Below, in pieces: positions 52,137 through 63,136 of a stretch of 64,000 nucleotides of DNA (position 1 is the first letter of the stretch; each line of letters starts with the position of its first letter). Under the pieces are notes generated by a model. It had not been told where the DNA came from and searched no databases. It worked only from the letters and a program-made list of their open reading frames with translations. The stretch lies in assembly GCA_003194525.1 (NCBI GenBank), contig NBIV01000283.1:30270-94269 (forward strand), read 5' to 3'. The DNA is from Gracilariopsis chorda. Its lineage: Eukaryota > Rhodophyta > Florideophyceae > Gracilariales > Gracilariaceae. Made by a program: the position numbers and the translations under genes.

Positions 52137-52510
52137 TGTCGTGAAATAATACGTTTAAAAAAAGGGGCGGCCTGTAGTGGTAGCTAGGGGCGGCCCAAAA
52201 AGGATGATTCCTTTGCTTGAAGAGGTAGAGTTGATGATAATAATGGGTTGGGGAACAGACGAGAGGCAAAGGCCGAGCTCTGTTCCCTCCTTTTATACTC
52301 AGAGAGAAAGACGCTAGTCGTCTTTCTCGGTAGTTAGAGTCCTAACATGCTCGCATGAATGCGGCATTGTAAGCAGACATCACACCATCCTCGGGGATGG
52401 TGAGAAAGCAGGACGCTTTCTCACCATCCCCAAGGATGGTGAGATGGTCCGCTCCATCTCCTTCTTCCTCACCGTCTGACAAGGACGGTGAGCGAAGCTA
52501 TATCCTCACA
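52137..52510 (-). repeat. 5' LTR of Copia element 3
   Basis: 374 bp. Compared with the 3' LTR it has 39 extra bases at about 52384-52422, a partial tandem duplication of the ACCATCC...GGATGGTGAG hairpin with the insert GAGAAAGCAGGACGCTTTCTC, which is itself a hairpin. Outside this, about three substitutions separate the LTRs. Confidence 0.9.
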
Positions 52511-52515
52511 CATTG
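52511..52515. repeat. target site duplication of Copia element 3 (right)
   Basis: CATTG, identical to 46070-46074. Confidence 0.85.
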
Positions 52516-55500
52516 GTTCTTCGACAAAAGCCACAGGGTTCAACATCGGGACATAGGCATTTCCGTTATTACTTGCTGATGTTGCCGTTCTTGTGCTTGC
52601 TTCTGCTACTTCAACGTACTCCTTAGCCAGCTGCCGCGCATAATCTGCAAATGAAGAGCATTTGGAAACGTTCTTTCGGAGCTGCCTGTAGCCTTTGTCA
52701 CTGGTTTCGTCATAACTCTTTGGGAGATGTTCCTTCTTATGCGCAAGAGAAAATCGATGAACCACAGCTGCATTATTAACTTGAGCGCATAACAGGGGAC
52801 CAATGATGCTCACAATAGAATTTTCACCCATGTTCGTGCAACGCAAGTGAGTCATCGCCCTGCTAAACTGGTCAATGCTCTCTTTGAGGTAATTCCAATA
52901 CACAAACGTCGTTGGAAGTATCATTCGCGCGGGAGGAAGGGTTCCATAACGTAAAGAAAGTGAAAGATAAGCGTGGCTCAGTCCGTAATAGGAAGCGCAA
53001 GAGTGAAGATCAGAGGCGTACGACATTTGCAACAAAGTGTCATGTACTTTTGGTATGTCTGAAGAATCTTTTCCAACCCATTGAAATGCTCTTACGCGAA
53101 CGGCAGACAAGAGGTAGCTGTAGTTATTCACTAAACGCGAATGAAAGTGCAAAATTGTAACATATATCGCTTCTTCAACACCACAATTGCTCCCCTTGGC
53201 CTGTATGAAAACATCATGACTCCGATTCAAGCAAACGGAATGGTGCAAACATTGTTTCCGGTATTTGCTCGACGGGACAAGCTCATGAAATTGCTTAATA
53301 GAGGTTTCCTTCAGCCCGGCATTCTTCAGATAAGTTAGTGGAGCATAGTTGTGTCGTCTTTGGCGTGCAGCACCAATTTTGTTTAGAGAAGTCATGGTTC
53401 TGATATTTACAGCACATACCTGCATTTTCCCTTGATGAGTAGCAAAACATAAAATATCATCCGGACTGTCGGACATCATCAGATCCCTCTTAGAAGATAA
53501 CAGACCAGTGGTGCGAATGGGTTCGACTTTGAAACTGTGCTTGGTATACGAGAAGTTCCGCCTATCAAACTCAGTACCCCCAATGACATCATGTTTTTCA
53601 AAGAATGACGGCAAAGCCTTCAAAACCTGAGACTCCTTGATATTGCCCTCTTTCATCCCAACTGTGCTTACAAGGAGCTTCATCACTCATGACGCTATGG
53701 AAGCCTTGTACAGGGAGTTTAGAAGCTCATTTATTTTTGTATCCATCCTTTGCGACTCCGTGAGTTCTTGCGTTGCTCTTATAGACACCTCCACAGTGTT
53801 GTTCTTCACAGACGTTTTCAATTCCAAAGCTTTCTCAATAAACTGTCTCTTGAGGAGAGATTGGGGCTGTCGGTGACCTACAGCACAAAGAAGGGAAAGG
53901 ATCTCATTTTTTATCTTCGTTTGAAGACTAATGGCAGTTGCTGCCATTAAAGAAGACACAGCATGTTCTCGTTGATCTAACGTGGGGTTCGAGTTCAGCT
54001 TCATATTCAGAGAGTGACTTATTAGAATTAACTTAGACATTAAACTCTGCTTTGTGCCATTTGCATCCTGTGGAAACGTTAGCGGCCTATGATCAATCTG
54101 TTTCCCACTTATGAGAAACGAAAGCGCTTCAACGTATTCTTCATGGTTCTCTGCCAAAGCACGGAGAAACGTCTGTGTCGTGCGGGAAGTGTACTGAAAG
54201 GCACGACTTAAGAACCAACCTGACTGAAGAAGCGTGACTTCTACAGTGCCTGATAACGCTTGCATGACCTTCAAACTAGCAATTGAGTTCGTGCCAAGAC
54301 ATCCACTGTTGGTGCTGTGTGTATCATTTTCAGTCACAGAGCTGTCATAAATCAAATGAAAAAGCTCCTTACCAACTTTGGTCCTTACTCCTTCGTAGCC
54401 AGCTTTCGGAATGAGAGTAAAATGTTCTGCGGAGAACAAACGATCGTTGTTATGGTACACAGCAGCAATGCGGCCACTCACACTTTCGCGATAAACAATG
54501 GCCTCAAATTTTCGTCCTGTTATGGTCTTAGTCTTCTTCTTGGCGCTATAGATTGCGCGGCAACCTGATTCGCTCACCATAACGCTTTTGTGACGTTTTC
54601 GAATTGCCCCATGACCAAAACCGAAAGGGTAATCCAGACTACGCTTGCAAGTGCCAATTCCAGTCGCTCCAATACGATTGGTAATATAATCAACAGTGCT
54701 CTTTCCATTATAATCTCTATCGGAAGCAAACAAAGCATCAGTCATTGGTCGCACGGGTCCTGGGGTAGGCACTTCTTGTACCAGCCTAACCAAACATTCC
54801 CAAACGTTAATGATTTTCTCACCAGGTCTCGAATAGTGACTGGCTAAAAACACCGGATTCAGAGCGAAGCACATCGCGTTGTCGACCGGACCTAAAGACT
54901 TTTGCGGATTATTAACGTGAGACATCATGGTCAATTGTGCAACTGCTCCGGATCGTAGTCTTTGGTGGTCATCGTCTAAACAGAATATTGTCAACCCAGG
55001 TACGTACAGAAAAAGTCTATTCGCTGCAGCCAATTCATCTTCCAGTTCAGTAATCATTGCGTCGGCCCGTTTCGGAAAGTTACTTCATCCGTCTCCAAAC
55101 TTTTCCACCCGCTGTTCCCGACCCACAGTACAAGACAATGCCCCCATATCTCTGCATAGCTTTCACCGGTAATGCCCATTTGAAAGAAGAAATCTTTGTT
55201 TCTCTTGGCCGTTATGGCGCTTACTGACTAGGAGTAGGATGCTGACAATACATGGAGAATCAAAACTACTTTGAACTCCAAAGGTGTCGTTACTTTCTGT
55301 CTTCTTTGCTTCAGAACACGATTTAAATTTGAAACAACTTTCAGCATAACATATTCTGGAAGAAACACGTCCAATACACTTATTCTTGATAAGTTTGTCT
55401 GTGTTATTAAGTTTCATACACCGATTTGCTCCTCAACTTCTCGTTTGATGCGTTCTAATATTTGATTTGCTTCTGAATGGAAACGCTTGCTAAGTGATTC

Positions 55501-56172
55501 ATTGATACCTTCAACATCAATTTTCAAAGATTGAAAAGGTGAAGCGTACTCCCAATCTTCCAGACCTTCTAAGTGCCCTCAGGTTCTGTTGCTCAAAGAA
55601 CCGTTTTTCTCATGATGTTGTTCGGAATATGGAATAGAGTCAATGCTGTCGTCTATTAGAGTTTCACCGTCTCCGTTGAACAAAGACGACCACACATCTT
55701 CAATTACAATCTGTCTTGCATCAAGGACATTGGATAGGGTAGATATATGTACTGTTTGCTGGTTGTCAGTGAAACCTTCGGTATGCAGCTGGCGAATTTC
55801 TTCTTCAGTAACGGTGTTATGTTGATCAGAGTATAGAGAACGGTCTGCTGAATTATCTGAATCATGGGTTTGCGCTTGTTCGTTCTCAGGGTTATAGACA
55901 CTGTCACTATCCTCACCTGTTGAGTTGTAGGAAAGCATAATGTTGACTTGGTTTGAAAGATTTGCAGTTCTTGAAACTGCCTTAACAGTATTTGTGTCTA
56001 CAACTTGTACTGTTTGCAGATCATCGGTTAAACTTAACTGATGTGGTGGAAATTGAACAGCCGTGGGAATGCAATGGTTTGGTGTTGACAAGACTGCTCC
56101 AGATTCGGGACTTTGATTGTAGTCCTCATCAAGAGACAATTCATGACCAGACTCTCTTGTCCTGGCAAGCAA
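52511..56172 (-). pseudogene. piggyBac-like transposase, 5' portion, frameshifted
   Basis: Minus-strand parts, in order: acidic N-terminus 56172-55579 (SLDEDYNQSPESGAV ... NSADRSLYSDQ); a helical piece near 55570-55430 (LEDWEYASPFQSLKID); a Cys-containing piece 55417-55163; then FFFQMGITGESYAEIWGH near 55180; then the catalytic core 55057-53687 with LTIFCLDDDHQRLRS (first Asp) and DALFASDRDYNGKS (second Asp). After a TGA at 53687 it changes frame and continues 53683-52511 with YWNYLKESIDQFSRAMTHLRC and PLLCAQVNNAAVVHRFS, like the Y-x-x-x-x-x-x-VD/ID and NA-x-x block near the end of piggyBac transposases. Three or four frame changes make it non-functional before or after the Copia insertion at 52510. 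No good ATG is evident near 56172 (TTG there). Confidence 0.6.
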
Positions 56173-56283
56173 GCGAAGGTATCAATCTGGAGGCATCGTG
56201 ATCTGCAAATTGCGCCGGACTGCCTTTCAGAGTTTGACATCGCGTTGCGCAACGATTGGCATGAACTGCGATCTTGGGAGGAT

Positions 56284-56459
56284 TGTTGTATATTCCACTG
56301 GGTGATTTGTGGGTCCCGCTAGGTGAGTCGTGCGTTCCACTGGGTGAGGTTTTGGGTGATCTCACCCTGATCACGGGTGAGATTCACCCACCAGTGGGAC
56401 TCCTCACCTGGCAGGGTGAAGTGGGGCCTCCTCACTCCAATTTCACCCCAAAAAAAGGG
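56284..56459. repeat. subterminal GGGTGA/TCACCC repeat cluster
   Basis: Between the transposase gene and the right inverted repeat the hexamer GGGTGA or its complement (or GGTGA) recurs roughly ten times in about 175 bp, often as CACTGGGTGA or CTCACCTGG. The terminal repeat itself contains GGGTGATGAATTTCATCA. Clusters like this usually serve as transposase-binding sites in large-TIR DNA transposons (inference). Confidence 0.6.
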
Positions 56460-56490
56460 TGATGAAATTCATCACCCTACGAGAACGGGG
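56460..56490 (-). repeat. right terminal inverted repeat of DNA transposon
   Basis: 31 bp ending CTACGAGAACGGGG, followed directly by CTAA (56491-56494). Exact inverse of the left repeat. Confidence 0.85.
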
Positions 56491-57851
56491 CTAACCTACC
56501 TAAGGATTGCTCTGACAAAGAGCAGGTTGACCCCTTAGAATACATCAATAAACGCACATTTATTTCCCTCCGAACGACTAGCCAATGGTAATCAAAGGAT
56601 TTGCCCTACTGGCACGAATCGGTCGAGCTCGTGTATGATCTGTCACTCTCGACAGCCTCAAATTTTATCAGCCCCATTGAACCCGTCTCACACGTGGATA
56701 TCTCTGACGGCCGGCGAACAGGCAAATCTTTGCTGAGTCCAATCAGGCGGTAGTCTTCCAATCCCGTGTACACCGTGTCGATTTTCGGGCAAATGGAGCA
56801 CAAAATCTCTTCCAAAAAAACCAATTGACATTGTCACGGGTCATATTAATGTGCTTTAATGCAGCCTGTATTATGCACAATTTTTGCCCAAGCGTGGTAG
56901 AATAGCATCTTTACGGTCACGCAAATGGCATAGTTGTAGGTAGCGAACCTCTGTTTGGGACATATCGGCCAGGTGTTAGACGATATTTAAAACGAAGAAG
57001 TAGAGTGAAATTAGTTGTAGGTGGCTGCTTGGACAGAAGTTTTTTCAACTTTAGGGTACGTTCTAGCTTAAGTACATAATCGTCAGCACATTAAACAATA
57101 GGTAGAATAGAAGCGTATCCTATTCAAACAACAAATTAAACTAAGTATCGTACAACCTACGTATACTTTTCTAACAAAAAAGGTATAGTTCAATTGTGCA
57201 TACGTAGGCTCCGCACTACTGCAAACGTATACCCTTCTAAAAAAAATAGTTTTAAACTATGTAGTGCATACGTAGGCCACACAGTTCTACAAAAGTAGAA
57301 CGCTGTAACAAGAATAAGAACTAACTATACGTTTCATACGTGGGTGATTCGTACTTGATATGTATTGACCTCTTAAACTAAGACCGAATAAGAATGCAAT
57401 GCATATGTACTTTTTGAAGTACTACGTATGAAAACTATCAAGGTACTGCTGGTGTCAGGAACATCTCTAGACAATGAAGACAATATTTATAGGTATACAA
57501 GTAGAAACGGCCTTCGGCCGTGGGCGGCGCTGCGCGCCGCTGAGTAGGGGTGACTTTGGGGGATCTGCAGGCCGCTTATGCTCGCTAACGCTCGCAAACG
57601 ACCTTCAGACCCATGAGGGCCGCGGCGCCGAGAGTGAATATAGAATAGAGTAGCAATTGGGCGCCCATGCGATTGTGATTGGCGCGCACTGCAGTTGTGC
57701 ATAGAGGGTACAGTAGATTTTAATTGGCTGGCGCTGTCAAAATAACTGCAGTTCCAGCCACTGTGCAGCGGTGTGGGTGGCACTGCTGCAGTGCCAGCTA
57801 CTTAACATCTGCGGCATTCAACATGCAGCAGCCGCCAATGAGCTCTGAGCT

Positions 57852-57886
<35 letters not shown>

Positions 57887-58439
57887 AAATTTTTTGATTG
57901 GCGGGAGGCGTGAAAATTGCATGCACTGAAGGGGGCGTGCAAGGGGTTTTTTTGGCGCAACGCCTTCCGTCAATCAACAACACCCCCCTCATACATGTGT
58001 AAATCATTATAGTACGGGGGTGTTGAGATATCAGGCGGGAAACTGTTGTGCAACACCAGTTCTATACTGAAGGGACAGAAACGGTACATGTTCCATCGAA
58101 AGGTGATCACTAAAACTCTCAAACTCTCTCCGGTTCTCGTAGTCCGACATGAGCCCTTTTCCGCATTTACCGCCATCACAACATGGTGAATGCCGGTCAG
58201 GAGCAGGCCGTTGTCCAAGACAGAATATACAGCCCGTGCACAATCGAGACATAACCGATGGGCTTGCGCAGGTGGACTTAGGAACTAAAGCCGAGCTTCC
58301 ACAAAGTTTTATGGGACCTCATAAACCTGAACATATTTATTTGAACTCCTATCATTCTTCCGGCATTCAACAGGAACGAGAGAGGACAGTTATGCGGTTC
58401 TCTGGGAGACCTCGCCAAGTTACTCACTATGGAGCAAAA
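56491..58439. other. no recognisable gene
   Basis: AT-rich to 57480 with repeated GCATACGTAGG(C/T) words near 57205 and 57265. At 57510-57600 lie GC-rich short inverted repeats (CGGCCTTCGGCCG, GCGGCGCTGCGCGCCGC). Short frames on both strands show no motif. The frame at 58149-58448 may be upstream material of the Helitron remnant. Confidence 0.4.
57853..57886 (+). repeat. (TGC)n microsatellite, about 11 units
   Basis: Uninterrupted TGC/CTG trinucleotide tract of 34 bp. Not within a supported reading frame. Confidence 0.95.
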
Positions 58440-60790
58440 TATGTCTAGGATGCAAGGGCAGAGAATATTCGTCAAGGCCTCGCACGTCTAAGGTCTTCAT
58501 ATCCGGAGTATCAACGAATCACTGGCACATTTCCAGCGTGTTGTGGTACGTGCAGTGCAAGCGGTGGCTGCTTCGTATTCGTATGTGAAAATATTGTGGC
58601 GCAGTTCTGCTTGGTGCAGAGACCGAAGGAACATGATGTGGATATAAAAGCTCCAGATGGCTTCAAGTTTCTTTCAGACGACTGCATATCGATTTGCAAC
58701 TTGAAGACATGCATCATTGCGTTCTTTTCAAACGCTACCAACACACTTAAATGTGTTATTTGCAACCGTTTTCACATTCATGGACATGAAGTACGTTCGG
58801 GTTGGAGGTCCGTCATTTCTTCGACATCAAGGCAATGTGTCGCTTTCTGTTCCAGACCAGGACGCCGGCTACACATACTTGTGGTCGTAAGGTCCTCCCA
58901 ATCCTAATTCACGTGATTATTATTCTTCTTTCACGAGAAGAATGATGTCTAACCCGAATATTCGATACTTGGTTCCAGAGGTATACGAAATCATGCAACC
59001 AAGACCAGATATTGTCCGACAGAGATACACAAATCTGTTTAGACCAGACAAAAGTGTTCGCAGGATATCAAACGCGGACGAGTCTACTCTTGACATCTCT
59101 CCAGACGCCATTCAGGAAGGATTAGATGGCCGGAATTATCAAGATGCCCATGAAGCCCAAATCGAGGTGAGCTCCGGTGCGGGACCGTTACTAGAAGACA
59201 GCCGAGGCAGACCTCTTGCGATGAGAGCTTTCGTCGTAGAGCCAAGTGGACTGTTCAGGTCGGAAGCCCCAGTTGCCCAGCTCGTAGGGGACGAGAATCC
59301 CATTACATGTCAACCGGAAATCTTCGACGTCGAGTTCTCAAGTACAAGCGTTTGAAGCCTCATTCTATGGACGCTGAGAAAGGAGCTTTTCCACCGCTCT
59401 ACCTTTACGGTGAGATTCATGCCCCATATGATACAGCAACATATAATTTATCAAGCGATGCGAACAACCGAGACGAAAGGAGCCTAACATGGACAGAACA
59501 CTCTAAGCGAAGACTGTACACCCATAATGTGCTGCTGAACTCTGGTACTCTTCTTTAGCAATGGTTGCTTCGTACTAGCACAAACATTGAAGACTTGAGA
59601 CTTCGTTACTTGGAAACAGAACAGATCAGAATGGTTGAAAAACGGGAGCTGCGGGATGGAACCCATACCGGCACAGATAAACTTGGCCCTCCCAGTAACC
59701 TCTTCCTTCCAGGTAGTCACAAAACGGCTCCAGCGTACTGGAGACAAAAACGACTGGATGTGAAAGCAATGGTCGCTTGACTGGGCTCCCCGACGCTTTA
59801 CGTCACAGTCACAATGAACGTATGGCGGGAAGAGATGAAAAGGCTTAGTATGGACAACGAAAACACCGGAGAATTTTCTCCACAGGGAATCAGAAGCCGT
59901 CCTTTCGATAGGCCAGATGATATTGCAAGAGTGCACAACCATATGAAAATTCAATCATGAAGGATCTACAGAATAATTCAGAAGAGCTCTTTGGTTTGAA
60001 ATGCATTGGGATTGCCGCCAAACTTGAGTTCCAGGAAAGAAATACTCCACATCATCACATTCTTCTTTGGTTCGAAGGCGGCGTAATTGAAGACCCTGAG
60101 ATCCTTGAAACTTTGATCAAAGACAGTCGGCCTCGGGGTGACTCGACTGAGGACTAGAAACTCTGAAAATTGGTGAAGAAATTCAATATTCACAGACACT
60201 CTCCATATGCCGCGGTCGTACCTCTGACTGGAGGTGCAGATTTGGGTATGATTGACAAGACCTTGTGTCTGAAACAACGATAAATGAGTACACAACCCTA
60301 GAGACCTACCGAAGAAGGAGGACAGAAGATTTGAAAGTGGTTCCCTACGATCCAGATCTCACAATTAAGTACAAGGGTCACATCAATGTTGAAAGAACCC
60401 AAGGTGGCAGCGCTGTAACATATCTGATGAAGTATGCTTTCAAGAGTGCCAAAGAACAGGATTTGGTTGTATCACGTCGAACGGCAAGCCAAACAAGTGC
60501 ACAGAGTGACATGCTTCAAAATGCGATCAGTGCGTACATGAGAGGGAGAGTAGTGCGCGCAGTTGAAGCTGCATAGAACCTCTTTGAGTTCAGGCATGTT
60601 CGCATCAATCAAACTGTACAGGAACTGAACATACATCTCCATGGAGAGGGACAGGTTTTGATTCGAAGCGTAAGACTGCCTAGACGTCTTAAGTCTTCCC
60701 TGCTGGAAAGATATTTCAAACGACCCTTCCAGTACATGGACTTGGACCACATGACATACTACGAGACAAACGCTGAAGATAATGATAATT
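58440..60790 (+). pseudogene. Helitron Rep (rolling-circle replication) remnant
   Basis: Plus-strand fragments in Helitron order, broken by stops and frame changes. 58942-59355 carries YLVPEVYEIMQPRPDI. 59350-59780 is a helical region ending in VKAMVA. In the same stretch GSPTLYVTVTMNVWREEM (about 59780-59835) matches the FxTxT block of Helitron_like_N domains, followed by RPDDIARVHNHMK. The HUH metal site is EFQERNTPHHHILLWF (about 60030-60075), and HINVERTQGGSAVTYLMKYAFK (60375-60440) is the tyrosine block Y-x-x-KY-x-x-K. The helicase half is not present. Stops at 59559, 59778, 59956 and 60155 make it dead. No 3' CTRR hairpin end was identified. Confidence 0.6.
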
Positions 60791-61616
60791 GACTTTCGAA
60801 CAAACTCTTTTTCGTCGGGCCTGGTCTATGTTGGATTCTCGTGTGTGAGAACATCTGATGCTGTATTACTCCTTCATAATGAAGACGAAAGGCCCCGAAT
60901 GCGTATGATTTCCATGCAATGGCGGTAAGCGTCAAAACTCCTGTTCTACAAGAAGCTGTACAATTTGTAGATGGGCATCATTAATTTGACATAGTTTAGT
61001 TTATGCGTAAATCAAAATTTGTGCGGATATCTTATACAAACCATCTGCCGCGGCTCAAAGCTCCACCTGCGGCCAAAGGCCACTTTTCCTTGAACCTTAT
61101 TAACGGTACCTGGTACCTTCTGTCTGTAATTTGAGTTCGTGAAAACATTTTTCGTTGAAATCTTGCCATACAAGAAACACTACTGCACCTCCAAAGCAGC
61201 ACTACAATGCAGGATGTGTAACACAGAAGTGTGTGTAGGACCACGGGGATGTAATGGTGACCAGATTAAAAGTCATTTCAAGTTCTTCGTTCACTTTCAG
61301 ATAGCGCACACTTCACTCATATCCTTTATCGATTACAGTGCTATGTAGCAATGTTGTTGGTTGCGAAACGTGTAAAATGTTCCAGCACTGCCGGAACACA
61401 AGTGTAGAGTGTTCCAGCAGCTCCTGGAGCATTCTTTGCTTCGCTGCCCCAGCCGTGCTACTGTATTTAAGTGACGCTGGGGCCAGAAGACGGAGTTTTA
61501 TTGGTTATTGTGCAGCTCCAGAGGCTGGTAGAAGCCAATGGAGTTACATAGACGCACAAATGAGTAAGTAGAAAGTAGTAATGCGTTCCTGCGTTGTTTC
61601 AAGGAATTTTAGACGC
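60791..61616. other. no recognisable gene
   Basis: No frame with a known motif. 61380-61500 has inverted and direct repeats of GTTCCAGCA/GGAACAC and CCAGC(C/G) words. GTGTAACACAGAAG near 61215 echoes the block upstream of the TATA boxes at 37.7 and 41.1 kb. Confidence 0.4.
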
Positions 61617-61623
61617 TATAAAA
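61617..61623 (+). promoter_or_regulatory. TATA box
   Basis: TATAAAA followed by a pyrimidine-rich stretch CCTTTCTCGCTCTTTCACTCAACC at about 61699-61722, resembling a transcription start and leader. The first ATG after it is at 61855. Confidence 0.45.
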
Positions 61624-61854
61624 GGTCAAGTTGGGGCCCTGACCTCGGTCTGAACTCAGCGGAGAATCAAATTTATACACAAAACATCACCCCCCAACCT
61701 TTCTCGCTCTTTCACTCAACCATTCAACCATCATCTGCATCTAGCCGTCGCGAACACCGGTTGAAGTGCTTCAAGCGTATACGCGAGACGGGCAGTGTGT
61801 ATCAAAGGTGCGTCTGTTGTGTGTGAGTCCCACCAGAGCTTTGCTCAGATAACG

Positions 61855-61986
61855 ATGTCGGTCGAAAGACCTGGCCATTTTTGGACGAAAGTGCTGGACG
61901 GGAAGCTGTCCACAGGCGACGTGCCGTGCAACCTTTACTGCAACGGGCTAGATTGGGTATATATTGAAAGCCTATCCCGCTGTTAG
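61855..61986 (+). CDS. small ORF or first exon, 43 codons
   Basis: First ATG downstream of the TATA box at 61617: MSVERPGHFWTKVLDGKLST, then a Cys-containing end CNLYCNGLDWVYIESLSRC. It may be a short gene or the first exon of a longer one; GGTATATATT near 61955 could be a splice donor, but no continuing coding sequence was found before 62990. Family unknown. Confidence 0.3.
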   Translation: MSVERPGHFWTKVLDGKLSTGDVPCNLYCNGLDWVYIESLSRC

Positions 61987-62990
61987 TAGCTCTCTTTTGG
62001 AAGCCTTGTAGGATTGTAAGCGTCTGCTTCTGGTTAGCCTCGAATTAGATAGGCTGTAGAAATCACAACACATCCTGATTGTCTGACCAGAAGCCGGGAG
62101 TCTGACTCCTAGTGGCCATTGGCTTAAGGTTTTGGTCGCGCACTGTTTCAAGAAGTTTTGAAAAAGTTTTCCGGGAGTGAGACTTTTGCTCTCCCTTTTG
62201 TTTTCATATTTGCTTAGCAGGGTGAGTCCTTTTTAGTCTCTGCATTTCCATTTGTTCGCTATTTCTGTTTATCATTTTTATCTCTACGGGGCTTGCAGCT
62301 AAGAGGACACCCTTTTCAGCCTACTTTATTGCTAATTTTGGCCCCTCTGCGTCACCGTTTTGTGATGGCGCCCACAAATATAGTACATGATTGAGGCTTG
62401 TCTCTTCAAATGAGACCCAGCCAGACCTCATCATCCCATTTACAATTAATATAACGGCATATTCGCAACGCCAGAATTGTCAAATTTGTTAGACATGGTC
62501 AACCTGAGAATGATTTTCACTACTTGATGGCTTTTGGTGATCTGAACCAGGCTAACCAGCCTTCCAGCTCCACCAATGTCAAGACAATAATAGAAAAATT
62601 TGTCAACGGACGGTTTGAAGTATCCACACCGGGGCAGCAATGCTCAGTATTCTCATTTACAGGCAGCCACTGCAGGGTCTTCTTTATAACAATAAGAATA
62701 ACTGTTCGGAGACACCAAAATAAAAAAGAATTCTTCCAATGCAGTGCGTCCGCATGACTGACGAGGCAACGAGGTCTAACATGCACCTCGCCGGAGAGAA
62801 GGGATTCATCTAAATATAAAGCTAAAGGTAGTCTACTCGTCAATGCGGCCGTGTACTTTGAGTGGGTAGTCATTAACTCTCATAAATTCGTGGACTTACT
62901 GTGGAAGCTCACTACAAGTACTGCTGAACAAAGCTCGCATCAGTGTCTGACCGGACAATTTTGTAGCCCAGTCTTGTTGAAAAACATTGG
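61987..62990. other. no recognisable gene
   Basis: Short frames only (for example plus strand 62524-62757, minus strand 62873-62520), overlapping and without motifs. No RNA gene seen. Confidence 0.45.
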
Positions 62991-63136
62991 GTAGTGCCTG
63001 GCGGCTTGACCGACACATGACGTCAGCCAGAGCTGCCAGCGGTGCTATATTTATAAACTGAGTGTCAGTTTCAGTAAAGCTTCTACGTCTACAGGTTTCA
63101 CTGAACGGCTGGCACAGCCATTCAAAACTTTTCTCG
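62991..63136 (+). repeat. interspersed repeat, copy B
   Basis: Plus-strand copy of the repeat at 42750-42921: GTAGTGCCTGGCGGCTTGAC, TGACGTCAGCCAGAGC, GCGGTGCTATATTTATAAAC, then TTTCACTGAACGGCTGGCAC and AGCCATTCA. It lacks the palindromic tip of copy A. A TATA-like TATTTATAAA and a TGACGTCA (CRE-like) site lie in it, so it may contain a promoter. Confidence 0.6.

Larger units (their letters stand above)
46075..52510 (-). mobile_element. Ty1/Copia retrotransposon 3 with extra zinc-finger ORF
   Basis: 6436 bp element on the minus strand with LTRs at 46075-46409 and 52137-52510 and CATTG duplications on both sides. Order on the minus strand: 5' LTR, zinc-finger ORF (51972-51337), gag (51199-49595), pol in the -1 frame (protease, integrase), RT and RNase H. 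A purine tract (CGAAAAGAGAAGGGAA, 46425-46410) abuts the 3' LTR. LTRs differ by about three substitutions plus a 39 bp indel, so the insertion is recent. The RT type (LLRPLYGLSDSGGYW) groups it with element 1. Pol has three in-frame stops, so this copy probably depends on proteins from other copies. The start of the internal region (ATTCCGGAATTATCC) gives no clear tRNA 3'-end match. Confidence 0.9.
45552..56490 (-). mobile_element. piggyBac-like DNA transposon containing Copia element 3
   Basis: 10.9 kb unit bounded by perfect 31 bp inverted repeats (45552-45582 and 56460-56490) that begin CCCCGTTCTCGTAGGG and contain the inner palindrome GATGAATTTCATC. CTAA flanks both ends directly (45548-45551 and 56491-56494), a 4 bp target duplication close to the TTAA used by piggyBac; piggyBac tips also begin CCC. 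It carries a minus-strand transposase gene, now broken. Copia element 3 plus its 5 bp duplication (6441 bp) sits inside that gene, so the original transposon was about 4.5 kb. The internal arrangement dates the events: DNA transposon first, Copia second. Confidence 0.8.

Noticed and set aside
52139-52269. Short minus-strand frame starting MPLVCSPTHYYHQ, present at two places
   Set aside because: It is the translated LTR of Copia element 3, so it repeats because the LTR repeats.
54930-55000. GGTTCGAGTTC near 53987 as a tRNA B box
   Set aside because: It lies inside the transposase coding region with no matching A box or stems.
57853-57886. TGC repeats as a polyglutamine or polyalanine coding tract
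   Set aside because: No supported reading frame crosses it on either strand.
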